Of a stretch of DNA of 60,811 bases, positions 1 through 7,470 are shown in pieces. The first letter of the stretch is position 1. Every line of letters begins with the position of its first letter. The notes below the pieces were generated by a model. That model did not search any database. It was not told the DNA's origin and was given only the letters and a program-made list of their open reading frames with translations. This stretch comes from Paenibacillus chondroitinus NBRC 15376 (lineage in GTDB: Bacteria; Bacillota; Bacilli; Paenibacillales; NBRC-103111): NCBI RefSeq assembly GCF_004000765.1, contig NZ_BILW01000039.1:1-60811 (forward strand). Direction: 5' to 3'. The position numbers were made by a program, and so were the translations under genes.

Positions 1-150
1 AGAGTAGGAACTACAGTTCGTTATTTTGTCATTTTCTGCTGATACTCCGCTGTGGAGGACAAATAAGTGCCTGTAGTTCCGCTCAACCTTCAAAATAGCT
101 CGTTATTCTCCAGATAGAGGATCACAGTTCCCTTAAAGCTCCCAAAAGTG
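1..150. repeat. Dispersed GGAACTACAG repeat, copy A
   Basis: This intergenic stretch at the window edge carries GGAACTACAG at 7-16 and its exact reverse complement CTGTAGTTCC at 71-80, with a further degenerate inverted unit (ACAGTTCCC) near 132-141. The same modules in the same order recur at 21197-21395. The unit looks like GGAACTACAG followed by a short CGTTATTT-like tail, present in both orientations. Nothing here looks coding. The element could continue to the left of the window. Bases 151-316 show no other feature except an AGGAGG near 274 that is too far from the next start to serve it. Confidence 0.7.
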
Positions 151-316
151 GGATTCCAGTTAAGTTTCTCGAAGTGTATACAGCTCTTGTGAAAATTGGG
201 TACGGGAGCTCGGTTTGTTTTTATGAAAGGAAATGAAAGGGTGAAGTTAGAATTCATTAGTATGCCAAACAAAAGGAGGATCCTGGGAAGATAGACGAAT
301 CAGGGTAAGAGCAAAT

Positions 317-826
317 ATGTCATCCATTATCTTATTTCGCGGGAAAGCTGGAACAGGCAAAACAACGTTATCCAATGAACTTGGCAAGAGGCTCAAGACA
401 GCTGTGCTTCATAAAGATGATATTTATGATGCTGTCGCAAAGGATGTCTTCGCACATGAGGCGAGAAATCAAATCTGTTTTGATTTTCTGTATCGGTTTC
501 TTCAAACAGTTATTGCGACGGAAGCTGATGTCATTCTTGATTATGGGTTTAATCACTCGGATGATGTATTGAAGTTTAAGCATTGGGTCGAGGAAAGAGG
601 AGGGAAGTTGAGGACCTTGCACTGCATATGCAGCGATGAGTCTACTTGGGCGCAGCGACTTGCTGAGAGGAGCAAAGCGCCAAAGGCCAATCAATTAATA
701 ACCGATTTAGATAAATTGAAGGAACATTATAAGCATGTTAGATTGGAATTTTTGGAGGGTGAACTTGTTTTGGACACGGTTTTGCCTATTGATTTATTAA
801 TGGATCAGGTTTTCAAGTCTCTTTGA
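317..826 (+). CDS. AAA_33-type P-loop kinase-like protein
   Basis: A 169-residue soluble protein with a Walker A loop GKAGTGKT at residues 9-16, right after a hydrophobic first strand. This is the layout of small P-loop phosphotransferases of the AAA_33 group (polynucleotide-kinase, zeta-toxin and chloramphenicol-phosphotransferase relatives). Basic residues near 118-125 (RLAERSK) could form the lid. The substrate cannot be read from the sequence; an ATP-dependent small-molecule kinase is the best guess. The ribosome site before the ATG is weak (AGGGTAAGAG). The DinB-like gene follows within about 50 bp, so the two may be co-transcribed. Confidence 0.7.
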   Translation: MSSIILFRGKAGTGKTTLSNELGKRLKTAVLHKDDIYDAVAKDVFAHEARNQICFDFLYRFLQTVIATEADVILDYGFNHSDDVLKFKHWVEERGGKLRTLHCICSDESTWAQRLAERSKAPKANQLITDLDKLKEHYKHVRLEFLEGELVLDTVLPIDLLMDQVFKSL

Positions 827-874
827 ATGAGATACTATATTCATGTAGATATAACAAATTTAGGAGGCAATGGA

Positions 875-1369
875 ATGAATAAAATCGAGCTTTTGCTTCA
901 TGGTTGGGATAGCTGCTATGAGAATGAGGATTGGTATCCGCCGCTTACGGACGCACTCCAAGGTTTGACTGCCGAGCAGGCCAACTGGCGGCCGGAAGGC
1001 GAGTATGTGAATACGATCGCAGAGAATTTGAATCATTTAATATTTTATAAAGAACGATTGTTGTATAGAATGACAGGACAAGAGTCCGAGTATCCGGATA
1101 TGACGAATGATGATACGTTTGTTGTGGCATCAACTTCAAACGAGACATGGGAGACAACTTTAACTCGTTTGCAAGCTGTTCACCAAGGTATTCGAGATCG
1201 GATCGCGCAGTGGGTGGAGCATGATTTTGAGCATGTGTATCCGAATCGTTCGCAATCCGTTGGGCGTTGGGTGAACAGTCTGATTATGCACGATGCTTAT
1301 CACACAGGACAAATCATGTTCATCCGGAAGCTGCAGGGATCTTGGCCATCCCGTCGTTCATTTGAATAA
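875..1369 (+). CDS. DinB-fold family protein
   Basis: A 164-residue protein of the DinB/YfiT-like four-helix-bundle superfamily. The three likely metal ligands are His54 (NLNH), His139 and His143 (MHDAYHTGQ), the usual spacing in this fold. Members include thiol-dependent transferases such as bacillithiol S-transferases, but many have no known substrate. The frame is open upstream to 827; ATG 875 was chosen because TAGGAGG lies at 861-867, a normal distance away. The end of the protein (QGSWPSRRSFE) and an immediately following terminator suggest the gene is complete. Confidence 0.8.
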   Translation: MNKIELLLHGWDSCYENEDWYPPLTDALQGLTAEQANWRPEGEYVNTIAENLNHLIFYKERLLYRMTGQESEYPDMTNDDTFVVASTSNETWETTLTRLQAVHQGIRDRIAQWVEHDFEHVYPNRSQSVGRWVNSLIMHDAYHTGQIMFIRKLQGSWPSRRSFE

Positions 1370-1383
1370 AAAATGAGAAGTGT

Positions 1384-1417
1384 AAGGCTTGACGGAGATT
1401 AACTCGTCAGGCTTTTT
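1384..1417 (+). terminator. Rho-independent terminator
   Basis: An 11-bp stem (AAGGCTTGACG against CGTCAGGCTTT, two G-U pairs) with a 9-base loop runs into TTTTT. It closes the transcript of the two genes upstream. Confidence 0.75.
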
Positions 1418-1492
1418 CGCTGTTTGTAGAGGGATTTGCCGTTTTAGTTCGAATAAAGAAAATAACTGATTGTAAGGAGGTCTCGTTGAGAC

Positions 1493-2617
1493 ATGAATAT
1501 GGACATGGCATTGCCCCAAGCAGCTCCAGAACAACTAGGAATAAATGGTGATAAGTTACAACTTGCTTTCCAACTGTTGGATCGTGAAGAGGAAGCCGGA
1601 CAAATACCAGGTGGTGTGGCAATCGTGGGTCGAAAAGGGACCATCGTAGGAACGTATGCCGTGGGTCACTCAATTATTTCAGACGAAACGAAGCTAAAGG
1701 TAACGGAAGATACGATTTACGACTGTGCTTCTTTGACCAAAGTGATGGCGACACTTCCCTTGATTATGCAGCTGATCGATCGTGGTGAACTCCGCCTCAG
1801 GGATCACATCACCCGGTTCTTCCCTGAATTCTCAGGGAATGGGAAGGATGAGGTGACGGTGAAACATTTATTGTCACACACTTCCGGGCTGCAGGCTTTC
1901 AAGGATTTGCATTCACATGGCTGGACACCAGAGCAGATTAAGGCTGCTGTGCTCGGAGAGAGTTTGAGCCATGCTTGCGGCAGCTCTTATGCATACAGTG
2001 ATTTTAACTATATCATTCTTGGCGAATTGGCTGCGAAGCTGTTTAGCATGCCGCTGGACGAAGCCGCTACCCGATATGTGTTTGAACCGCTGGGGATGCA
2101 CGATACAGGTTATTGTCCGGCGAAAGAATTGCAGTTGCGCATAGCGGCAACGGAATTCATGGACGGCGCCTATCGATGGGGCGAAGTGCATGACGAGAAC
2201 GCATGGGCAATGGGAGGCGTCAGCGGGCATGCCGGTGTTTTCTCGACGGCGATGGATGTTGCAAAATATGCGGCCATGTGGCTGAACCATGGAAAGCCTG
2301 CTGCAGACGGCCATGGCCATGTGCTGTCGAGTGCATCCGTCTCAGCAGCTACGCGAAGCTACACGGAAGACAAGGTAAATGCTAACCGTGGCCTTGGTTG
2401 GGTACTAAAGGGGGATGTCTGGGACGCTTCGGGGGATTTGTTTTCCTCGCTTAGCTACGGGCACACGGGGTTCACAGGGACCAGCATTTGGATGGATCCT
2501 CAAAGCAGCGTTTTCGCCGTATTATTAACCAACCGTGTGCACTTTGGACGCGAGAAGTCTGTCGTACGGCTGAGGGATTGCTTTCATAATGCCATTGCCG
2601 CATCGATTGAAGCATAA
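1493..2617 (+). CDS. Serine hydrolase, class C beta-lactamase family
   Basis: A 374-residue protein of the beta-lactamase/PBP4-like serine hydrolase family (EstB and PbpX relatives). The nucleophile motif SxxK is Ser80-Leu-Thr-Lys83, the second motif is Tyr168-Ser-Asp170 (a YxN-like position), and the third is His324-Thr-Gly326, in place of KTG. HTG is common in the esterase and D-aminopeptidase branch, so hydrolysis of an ester or peptide is more likely than beta-lactam resistance. There is no signal peptide, so it is probably cytosolic. AAGGAGG at 1474-1480 precedes the ATG by 12 bases, somewhat long. Confidence 0.85.
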   Translation: MNMDMALPQAAPEQLGINGDKLQLAFQLLDREEEAGQIPGGVAIVGRKGTIVGTYAVGHSIISDETKLKVTEDTIYDCASLTKVMATLPLIMQLIDRGELRLRDHITRFFPEFSGNGKDEVTVKHLLSHTSGLQAFKDLHSHGWTPEQIKAAVLGESLSHACGSSYAYSDFNYIILGELAAKLFSMPLDEAATRYVFEPLGMHDTGYCPAKELQLRIAATEFMDGAYRWGEVHDENAWAMGGVSGHAGVFSTAMDVAKYAAMWLNHGKPAADGHGHVLSSASVSAATRSYTEDKVNANRGLGWVLKGDVWDASGDLFSSLSYGHTGFTGTSIWMDPQSSVFAVLLTNRVHFGREKSVVRLRDCFHNAIAASIEA

Positions 2618-2725
2618 AGGTGGAAAAAGTACCAGATGAGGTGGAATCGCTTCATTGATAAGGGTTTAGCGCTGCTTGATAATGAGGATAGGAAGTAAAT
2701 CTCATTGTTGGAGGAGCGAATCGCC

Positions 2726-3508
2726 ATGAATAACGCCCACACAGGCCACCAAGTCCACCTCACATCCGAGCAGATGAAACATTATCAGGAACAAGGTTAT
2801 ATCATTTTTGAAAATCTTTTTTCAGGGGAAGAGATGGATCGTATTTGCGGTATCATTGACGGCTTCGATGAAGCCTCCGAGAAAGCCCTGCGCGCGAAAG
2901 GGAAGGAATTCATCAGCAGATCAGGTCAAATTAATTTTACTGCCAACCTGAATTTCCTAAGCGCGGAACTGCAGCAATTTATTGCAGATCAGCGTTTTGT
3001 TGATATTACGACAACGATCTTGGGACCAGACATTAAGCTGTACTGGGATCAATCGGTGTACAAACGTCCGGAAGCAAGCAAAGACTTCCCCTGGCATCAG
3101 GATAACGGATATGTACCGACGGAGCCGATACACTATGTCACTTGCTGGCTAGCACTTGAAGACGCTACGGTGGATAACGGTTGTATCTGGGTTCAGCCAG
3201 GTACGCATTTGGATGGTTTCGTGGAGCATGTGAAAACAGATCTCGGTTGGGTTTGTTATTTTGGAGAAGATAAGGGCATACCGGTTGAACTGAAAAAAGG
3301 CAGCTTGGTTGCTTTCCACTCCTTGCTCTTCCATCGCAGTACGCCAAACTTGAGCAAAACGCATACACGCAAAGGTTATGTGGTGCAGTACTCGGTGGAC
3401 GGGTCTTTTAATCCGAATACAGGTCAATTATTCAAGAACGGACCGCTGATTGCAAAAGACGGGAAGTCTGCGTATGAAGGTTTTGTAACTAGAGAGAATT
3501 GTTCCTAA
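2726..3508 (+). CDS. Phytanoyl-CoA dioxygenase (PhyH) family protein
   Basis: A 260-residue Fe(II)/2-oxoglutarate oxygenase of the PhyH family. The iron triad is visible as His124-x-Asp126 (PWHQDNG) and His203 (LLFHRSTPN), with an Arg about a dozen residues on (THTRKGY) suited to bind 2-oxoglutarate. It should hydroxylate or oxidatively cleave an unknown small molecule. A TTG lies in frame at 2705, but GGAGGA at 2710-2715 is correctly spaced for ATG 2726. An AraC-type regulator follows 56 bp downstream on the same strand, a pairing often seen in Paenibacillus, and probably controls or is co-expressed with this gene. Confidence 0.85.
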   Translation: MNNAHTGHQVHLTSEQMKHYQEQGYIIFENLFSGEEMDRICGIIDGFDEASEKALRAKGKEFISRSGQINFTANLNFLSAELQQFIADQRFVDITTTILGPDIKLYWDQSVYKRPEASKDFPWHQDNGYVPTEPIHYVTCWLALEDATVDNGCIWVQPGTHLDGFVEHVKTDLGWVCYFGEDKGIPVELKKGSLVAFHSLLFHRSTPNLSKTHTRKGYVVQYSVDGSFNPNTGQLFKNGPLIAKDGKSAYEGFVTRENCS

Positions 3509-3564
3509 TGGATCTAGTCAATGCCCGGGAAATCGGTTAAGTTGAACCTATGAGGTGAATGTCA

Positions 3565-4416
3565 ATGTCAACGAAACCGCCCGAATGGGTAGAAGGGCCA
3601 TGGTCCGTTCAGCTGCACAGTGTGAATCGATCGCCGTATGTCAAGCTTCATATGGAAAATCGCAGTTTTCCGAATTGGATCATTAGTTATGTGAAAACCG
3701 GTCATGTCACGACAGGCACAGGAGGCGAAACCCATACGGCGAAAGCGGGTGATGTGATGCTTCATCCACCTGGGCTGCCATTTTCGGAGCATGCGGATGT
3801 TGGCGGTGTTCACTTATGGATGCAGGTAAGCATTCTGTGCTCCCACCAATTCGACCTCCTGATGCTTTATCGCGTCTCACCGGTTATTACCCTGCCTGAG
3901 CCTGCCCGTTATGAGGCTGTTTTCGCCAAATTGCTTGCCGAGTGGGGGAATAGGGAGCTGTCTTTTCGTGACCTGAAAATCACAACTTCGATGCTGCAGT
4001 TAACGGAAATGATTCTGACCGGTTGGGAAAAAGCAGGGAATCCGGAGCGTTCAAGCGCGTACAGCTCATCTGGCGACCGCTTTGCCCGGTTAATTGGACA
4101 GATGTCCATGCGGTTGGAAGAGAGGCTGACCAGAGAGGAACTCGCGTCGCTCGTTTGTTTGAGTGCGAACTATATGGACAGAGCGTTTCAGCAGCAGTTT
4201 GGACTAACACCTATGCAAATGCTGCGAGATATGCGCCTTAAGCGTGCCAAACAGCTTCTAGAGATGAGCGAAGAGACGCTGGAGACCATTGCCGCACGAT
4301 GCGGGTTCACAGATGCGTCCTATTTATGCAAGCAATTTAAGAAAGAGTACGGTGTGCTTCCTGGGGAATATCGCGAGTCTGTCCGATACAAACAAACCGA
4401 AAATGTATATGGTTAG
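3565..4416 (+). CDS. AraC-family transcriptional regulator
   Basis: A 283-residue regulator with an N-terminal cupin-like sensing domain (GDVMLHPPGLPFSEH, about residues 60-75) and two C-terminal helix-turn-helix units between about 190 and 275, the second ending in ETIAARCGFTDASYLCKQFK. The ligand is probably a sugar or sugar derivative, as for most such proteins. ATG codons occur at 3559 and 3565; the second fits GAGGTGA at 3552-3558 better. It follows the PhyH gene and stops 9 bp before the phosphotransferase gene, so these three may form one transcript. Confidence 0.87.
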   Translation: MSTKPPEWVEGPWSVQLHSVNRSPYVKLHMENRSFPNWIISYVKTGHVTTGTGGETHTAKAGDVMLHPPGLPFSEHADVGGVHLWMQVSILCSHQFDLLMLYRVSPVITLPEPARYEAVFAKLLAEWGNRELSFRDLKITTSMLQLTEMILTGWEKAGNPERSSAYSSSGDRFARLIGQMSMRLEERLTREELASLVCLSANYMDRAFQQQFGLTPMQMLRDMRLKRAKQLLEMSEETLETIAARCGFTDASYLCKQFKKEYGVLPGEYRESVRYKQTENVYG

Positions 4417-4425
4417 GGTGAAGTC

Positions 4426-5424
4426 ATGCAGGAGCAGCTAGATGAATTGGTTCGTCATTATTTTGAGGAAACGGATTATGAGATGGAGGCCGTTCCGTTT
4501 GGACTAACCAATTTAACAAAAATAGTGAAATTAAACGAGCGAAGATATGTCCTCCGTATCTATAACCGGCATACAAAACATGTAGAGGGTATCGAGTTTG
4601 AATCAAAAGTGACGTCATTTTTAGCGAACAAAGAGCTGTCTTTTCAAGTGCCGGAATTTCTTCCAACTTTAAGCGGGGACGATTATGTTCAATTGTCTGG
4701 CGGAAGCTTAGGCGCGCTTGTCGCTTTTCTTGAAGGCACGAATCACGTACTTGCAAATGTATATGATGCCGCTGAATTCGGGCGTGTTGTTGGTGAAATG
4801 AGTCAGGTACTCCAGCGATTCGATAGAAGTGGGCTCGATTATCAAGGCATATCATTTAGGGATTATTACAATCTTCATCCGCTTGCAGATCAAAACGCTG
4901 TTGCCGCTTTTTTTGAAAATCCATCGTTTCATATTCCAGAAGCGAGTTTGAATTTTTATAGAACCAAGATTGAATCCGTTGGAAACAGCCTTAGTGAGAT
5001 ACAAAAACTTCCTGTTCAGCTTGTTCATCATGATTTGTTAATCTTTAATTTGTTAGCTCAAAACAACCACATCTGCGGCGTACTGGATTTTGATTTTATC
5101 TCGATGGATACAAGCTTTATGGAGTTTGCGATTTGTTTCAATCATATTTTACAGATGTCGAATGGTTCCTTAGAGATGGCAGAAGCTTTTGTAAAAAGTT
5201 ATTCCGTTTACAGAACGCACAGCTTGCAAGAGATTGAGCAACTGCGGAATTTAACTCAGGTGTATCATCTCGCAGTGCTGCACATCTACATCGGCCAGCA
5301 TTATGCGGGTATCGACATCCAACATAACTTCACCTACATTATGAATCAATTCATACATAGAGATACGTGGTTAATGGTGCATGGCACAACAATTGAGCAG
5401 ATGCTGATAGCTCATTTGTTGTGA
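4426..5424 (+). CDS. APH-type phosphotransferase family protein
   Basis: A 332-residue aminoglycoside-phosphotransferase/choline-kinase-fold protein. The catalytic loop is His201-x-Asp203-x4-Asn208 (HHDLLIFN) and the metal-binding DxD-like element follows at Asp221-Phe-Asp223. The N-terminal lobe has a plausible ATP lysine in the beta-strand region near residue 43-46 (RYVLRIYN uses Arg rather than Lys, as in some homoserine-kinase-like members). The acceptor cannot be deduced; there is no reason to call this an antibiotic-resistance gene. It starts 9 bp after the AraC regulator. Confidence 0.8.
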   Translation: MQEQLDELVRHYFEETDYEMEAVPFGLTNLTKIVKLNERRYVLRIYNRHTKHVEGIEFESKVTSFLANKELSFQVPEFLPTLSGDDYVQLSGGSLGALVAFLEGTNHVLANVYDAAEFGRVVGEMSQVLQRFDRSGLDYQGISFRDYYNLHPLADQNAVAAFFENPSFHIPEASLNFYRTKIESVGNSLSEIQKLPVQLVHHDLLIFNLLAQNNHICGVLDFDFISMDTSFMEFAICFNHILQMSNGSLEMAEAFVKSYSVYRTHSLQEIEQLRNLTQVYHLAVLHIYIGQHYAGIDIQHNFTYIMNQFIHRDTWLMVHGTTIEQMLIAHLL

Positions 5425-5587
5425 AACTCATTGGAAAAAATCCGGCTGATTTTGTTCAACAACCATGCTTTTCTGGAAACTCATCCTCACTAACTGGAGA
5501 AATTCCATCTATTCCGGATTCAACTGAGGAATACCACAAATTAGTGGTAGTAAGTACCCTTGGTTAAAGATCCTGACGCATAGATTC

Positions 5588-5640
5588 AAAAAAAGGCTAT
5601 CCCTCAGTCACAGGTGACGTTGGGACAGCCCTTCTTTTTT
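5588..5640. terminator. Bidirectional terminator between convergent genes
   Basis: AAGGCTaTCCC pairs with GGGAcAGCCcTT around a central TCA/TGA pair. An A-run lies on the left and a T-run on the right, so it can stop transcription from both sides. It separates the phosphotransferase from the convergent aldo/keto reductase and overlaps the latter's stop codon. Confidence 0.75.
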
Positions 5641-6619
5641 ACCAGGCGTATGCTCGTGGAGCATCTCCGCCAGGTCCCGGGAAGATTTCATCTAACTTGC
5701 TTAATGTGGAAGCATCGAGTTGGATGTCAACCACACGTAACGTATTTTCGAATTGCTCCAACGTACGAGGTCCGATAATCGGTGCCGTCATGGCCGGATG
5801 GACGAGGGTCCAAGCCAAGGCTACATTCGCTTCGCTCTCTCCGAGTTCCTTGCATAGTGCGGAGAAGGCTTCCAGCTTGGCGCGATGTTTTTCGACACGC
5901 TCAGGGTTGCTTGCGCGCTTCGAGCCACTGACTGGATTTAATGCGTTACCGCCAAGCAGACCTCCATCGAGCGGACTCCAAGCAATAACGCCAATGCCCA
6001 GCTCTTCAGCAGCTGGAAGGACTTCCAACTCAGGCAATCTGCAGAGTAAGCTGTATTTATGCTGCTCTGACACAAGGCCAAGGAGATGACGGGATTTGGC
6101 TTCGTATTGCGCTTTCACCAAATCGCGCCCGGCGAAGTTGCTGGAGCCGACGTAACCAATTTTGCCTTGGTACACAGGAACTTGAAAAGCTTCCCAGAGC
6201 TCATCCCAAGATACATTACGATCTACGTGATGCATCTGGTACAGCTCGATATGATCGGTTTGAAGGCGGCGTAAGGAAGCATCCAAGTGACGGCGCAGCT
6301 TATAAGCGGATAACCCGCCATCACGGTTCGGTCCATCATTAGCGTCGTGCATATCACCATAGAACTTGGTGGCGAGAACGGTCTTCTCACGGCGGTTGCC
6401 GCCTTGAGCGAACCATCGGCCGATAATTTCTTCGGTGCGGCCTGAATTTTCGCCCCATCCATATATATTGGCTGTATCAAAGAAGTTGATTCCGGCATCC
6501 AAAGCAGCATCCATGATGCGAAAAGCTTCTTGTTCATCGGTATCTACACCAAAGTTCATCGTTCCCAAGCACAATTGGCTCACTTTCAAGCCTGAACGTC
6601 CCAAATAACTGTATTTCAT
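5639..6619 (-). CDS. Aldo/keto reductase
   Basis: A 326-residue NADPH-dependent oxidoreductase of the aldo/keto reductase superfamily (a (beta/alpha)8 barrel). The catalytic tetrad is visible: Asp48 and Tyr53 (FFDTANIYG), Lys85 (ATKFYG) and His130 (YQMHHVD). The closest general type is the YhdN/YdbC-like or auxin-induced-protein-like group acting on aldehydes and ketones. An ATG lies 15 bp further upstream, but the ribosome site GGAGGAGAT falls between the two, so the start is at MKYSYLGRSG. The stop codon lies in the shared terminator hairpin. Confidence 0.88.
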   Translation of the reverse strand: MKYSYLGRSGLKVSQLCLGTMNFGVDTDEQEAFRIMDAALDAGINFFDTANIYGWGENSGRTEEIIGRWFAQGGNRREKTVLATKFYGDMHDANDGPNRDGGLSAYKLRRHLDASLRRLQTDHIELYQMHHVDRNVSWDELWEAFQVPVYQGKIGYVGSSNFAGRDLVKAQYEAKSRHLLGLVSEQHKYSLLCRLPELEVLPAAEELGIGVIAWSPLDGGLLGGNALNPVSGSKRASNPERVEKHRAKLEAFSALCKELGESEANVALAWTLVHPAMTAPIIGPRTLEQFENTLRVVDIQLDASTLSKLDEIFPGPGGDAPRAYAW

Positions 6620-6757
6620 CGTGATCTCCTCCATTAAAGGTAAGGTTGGGCAAAGCTTATTCTAATCTATCACTCCCATCTTACTAGATTCTTAGACGGG
6701 GCAGAAGTACGCACTTTTCTTTTATTTAGTAGACATTGTGATACCTACTCACTTAAA

Positions 6758-6771
6758 GGTAAGCGCTTATT
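6758..6771. promoter_or_regulatory. cre-like site (degenerate)
   Basis: GGTAAGCGCTTATT contains the perfect palindrome TAAGCGCTTA and matches the catabolite-control core AAGCGNTT, but lacks the flanking TG and CA. It lies between the divergent aldo/keto reductase and HD-hydrolase genes. Carbon catabolite control is possible but not shown. Confidence 0.35.
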
Positions 6772-6837
6772 TGTAGCCGTAATTTAGCAATAATGCTATG
6801 ATGGGAAAGTTACCTATTACGGAATGAAGGTGTAGAA

Positions 6838-7257
6838 ATGAGTACATTAACTAAAGCAATTCTACTAGCAGCCAAAGCGCACGACGGTCAAACCGACAAG
6901 GGCGGAAATCCCTACATCTTGCATCCGATTCGATTAGCAAGCAAAGCCAAAACGACGGAAGAATCCATTGTAGCCGTCTTACACGATGTCGTTGAGGATT
7001 CAAATATGACCTTATTTGATCTGAAAAATGAAGGATTTAGTTCAAACGTCATTGCAGCGCTGGATTGCCTGACGAGGAGAGCGGATGAAAGCTACGAGGG
7101 GTTTATTAAACGAATTAAACTCAACCCGCTTGCCTCGAAGGTGAAGCTTCTGGATCTGGAAGATAACTGCGATATCAACCGAATTCCGCAGCCCACAGAC
7201 GCTGATTATGCAAGAATCGATAGATACAAAAAAGCGATCGCTGAGCTCAAGTTTTAG
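6838..7257 (+). CDS. Small HD-domain hydrolase, SpoT/Mesh1-like
   Basis: A 139-residue stand-alone HD phosphohydrolase domain. HDGQTDKGGNPYILHP (residues 15-30) and VLHDVVEDS (47-55) are the signatures shared with the hydrolase half of RelA/SpoT and with small alarmone hydrolases. It may remove the 3'-pyrophosphate of (p)ppGpp or act on a related nucleotide. There is no synthetase, TGS or ACT domain. GAAGGTGTAGAA precedes the ATG. A terminator follows directly, so it is probably a single-gene transcript. Confidence 0.75.
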   Translation: MSTLTKAILLAAKAHDGQTDKGGNPYILHPIRLASKAKTTEESIVAVLHDVVEDSNMTLFDLKNEGFSSNVIAALDCLTRRADESYEGFIKRIKLNPLASKVKLLDLEDNCDINRIPQPTDADYARIDRYKKAIAELKF

Positions 7258-7267
7258 ACGCGCAGAG

Positions 7268-7304
7268 CACTCCATTCCATTTAGGAATGCGAGTGTTTTT
7301 TTTT
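7268..7304 (+). terminator. Rho-independent terminator
   Basis: CACTCCATTCC pairs with GGAATGCGAGTG (one bulge) and is followed by nine T residues. Confidence 0.85.
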
Positions 7305-7377
7305 GTCTCATTTTGTCGTAAAAAGAAATAAAAATTCACGCTGTTATTTGTGCAATAAAATAAAGTTTCAAAATCTA

Positions 7378-7406
7378 TTGACCCTCCAATTCTTTTTCAA
7401 TAGTAT
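7378..7406 (+). promoter_or_regulatory. SigA-type promoter for the AraC sensor regulator
   Basis: TTGACC at 7378-7383 and TAGTAT at 7401-7406 are separated by 17 bp, about 65 bp before the start of the regulator gene. The -35 matches 5 of 6 and the -10 4 of 6 consensus bases. Confidence 0.55.
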
Positions 7407-7470
7407 AAAAACAATAGTCATTCTACGGATTGGAATGGATGACAACTTAACAGGGGAGGGGGCGATCGTG

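Noticed and set aside
90..272. Open frame of 60 codons on the minus strand
   Set aside because: It runs through the GGAACTACAG repeat and has no ribosome site. Its coding look comes from the repeat sequence.
1493..2617. Beta-lactamase conferring drug resistance
   Set aside because: No signal peptide, and HTG in place of KTG, point to the esterase/peptidase branch of the fold.
4426..5424. Aminoglycoside resistance gene
   Set aside because: Only the general phosphotransferase fold is recognisable. The same motifs occur in homoserine, choline and other kinases.
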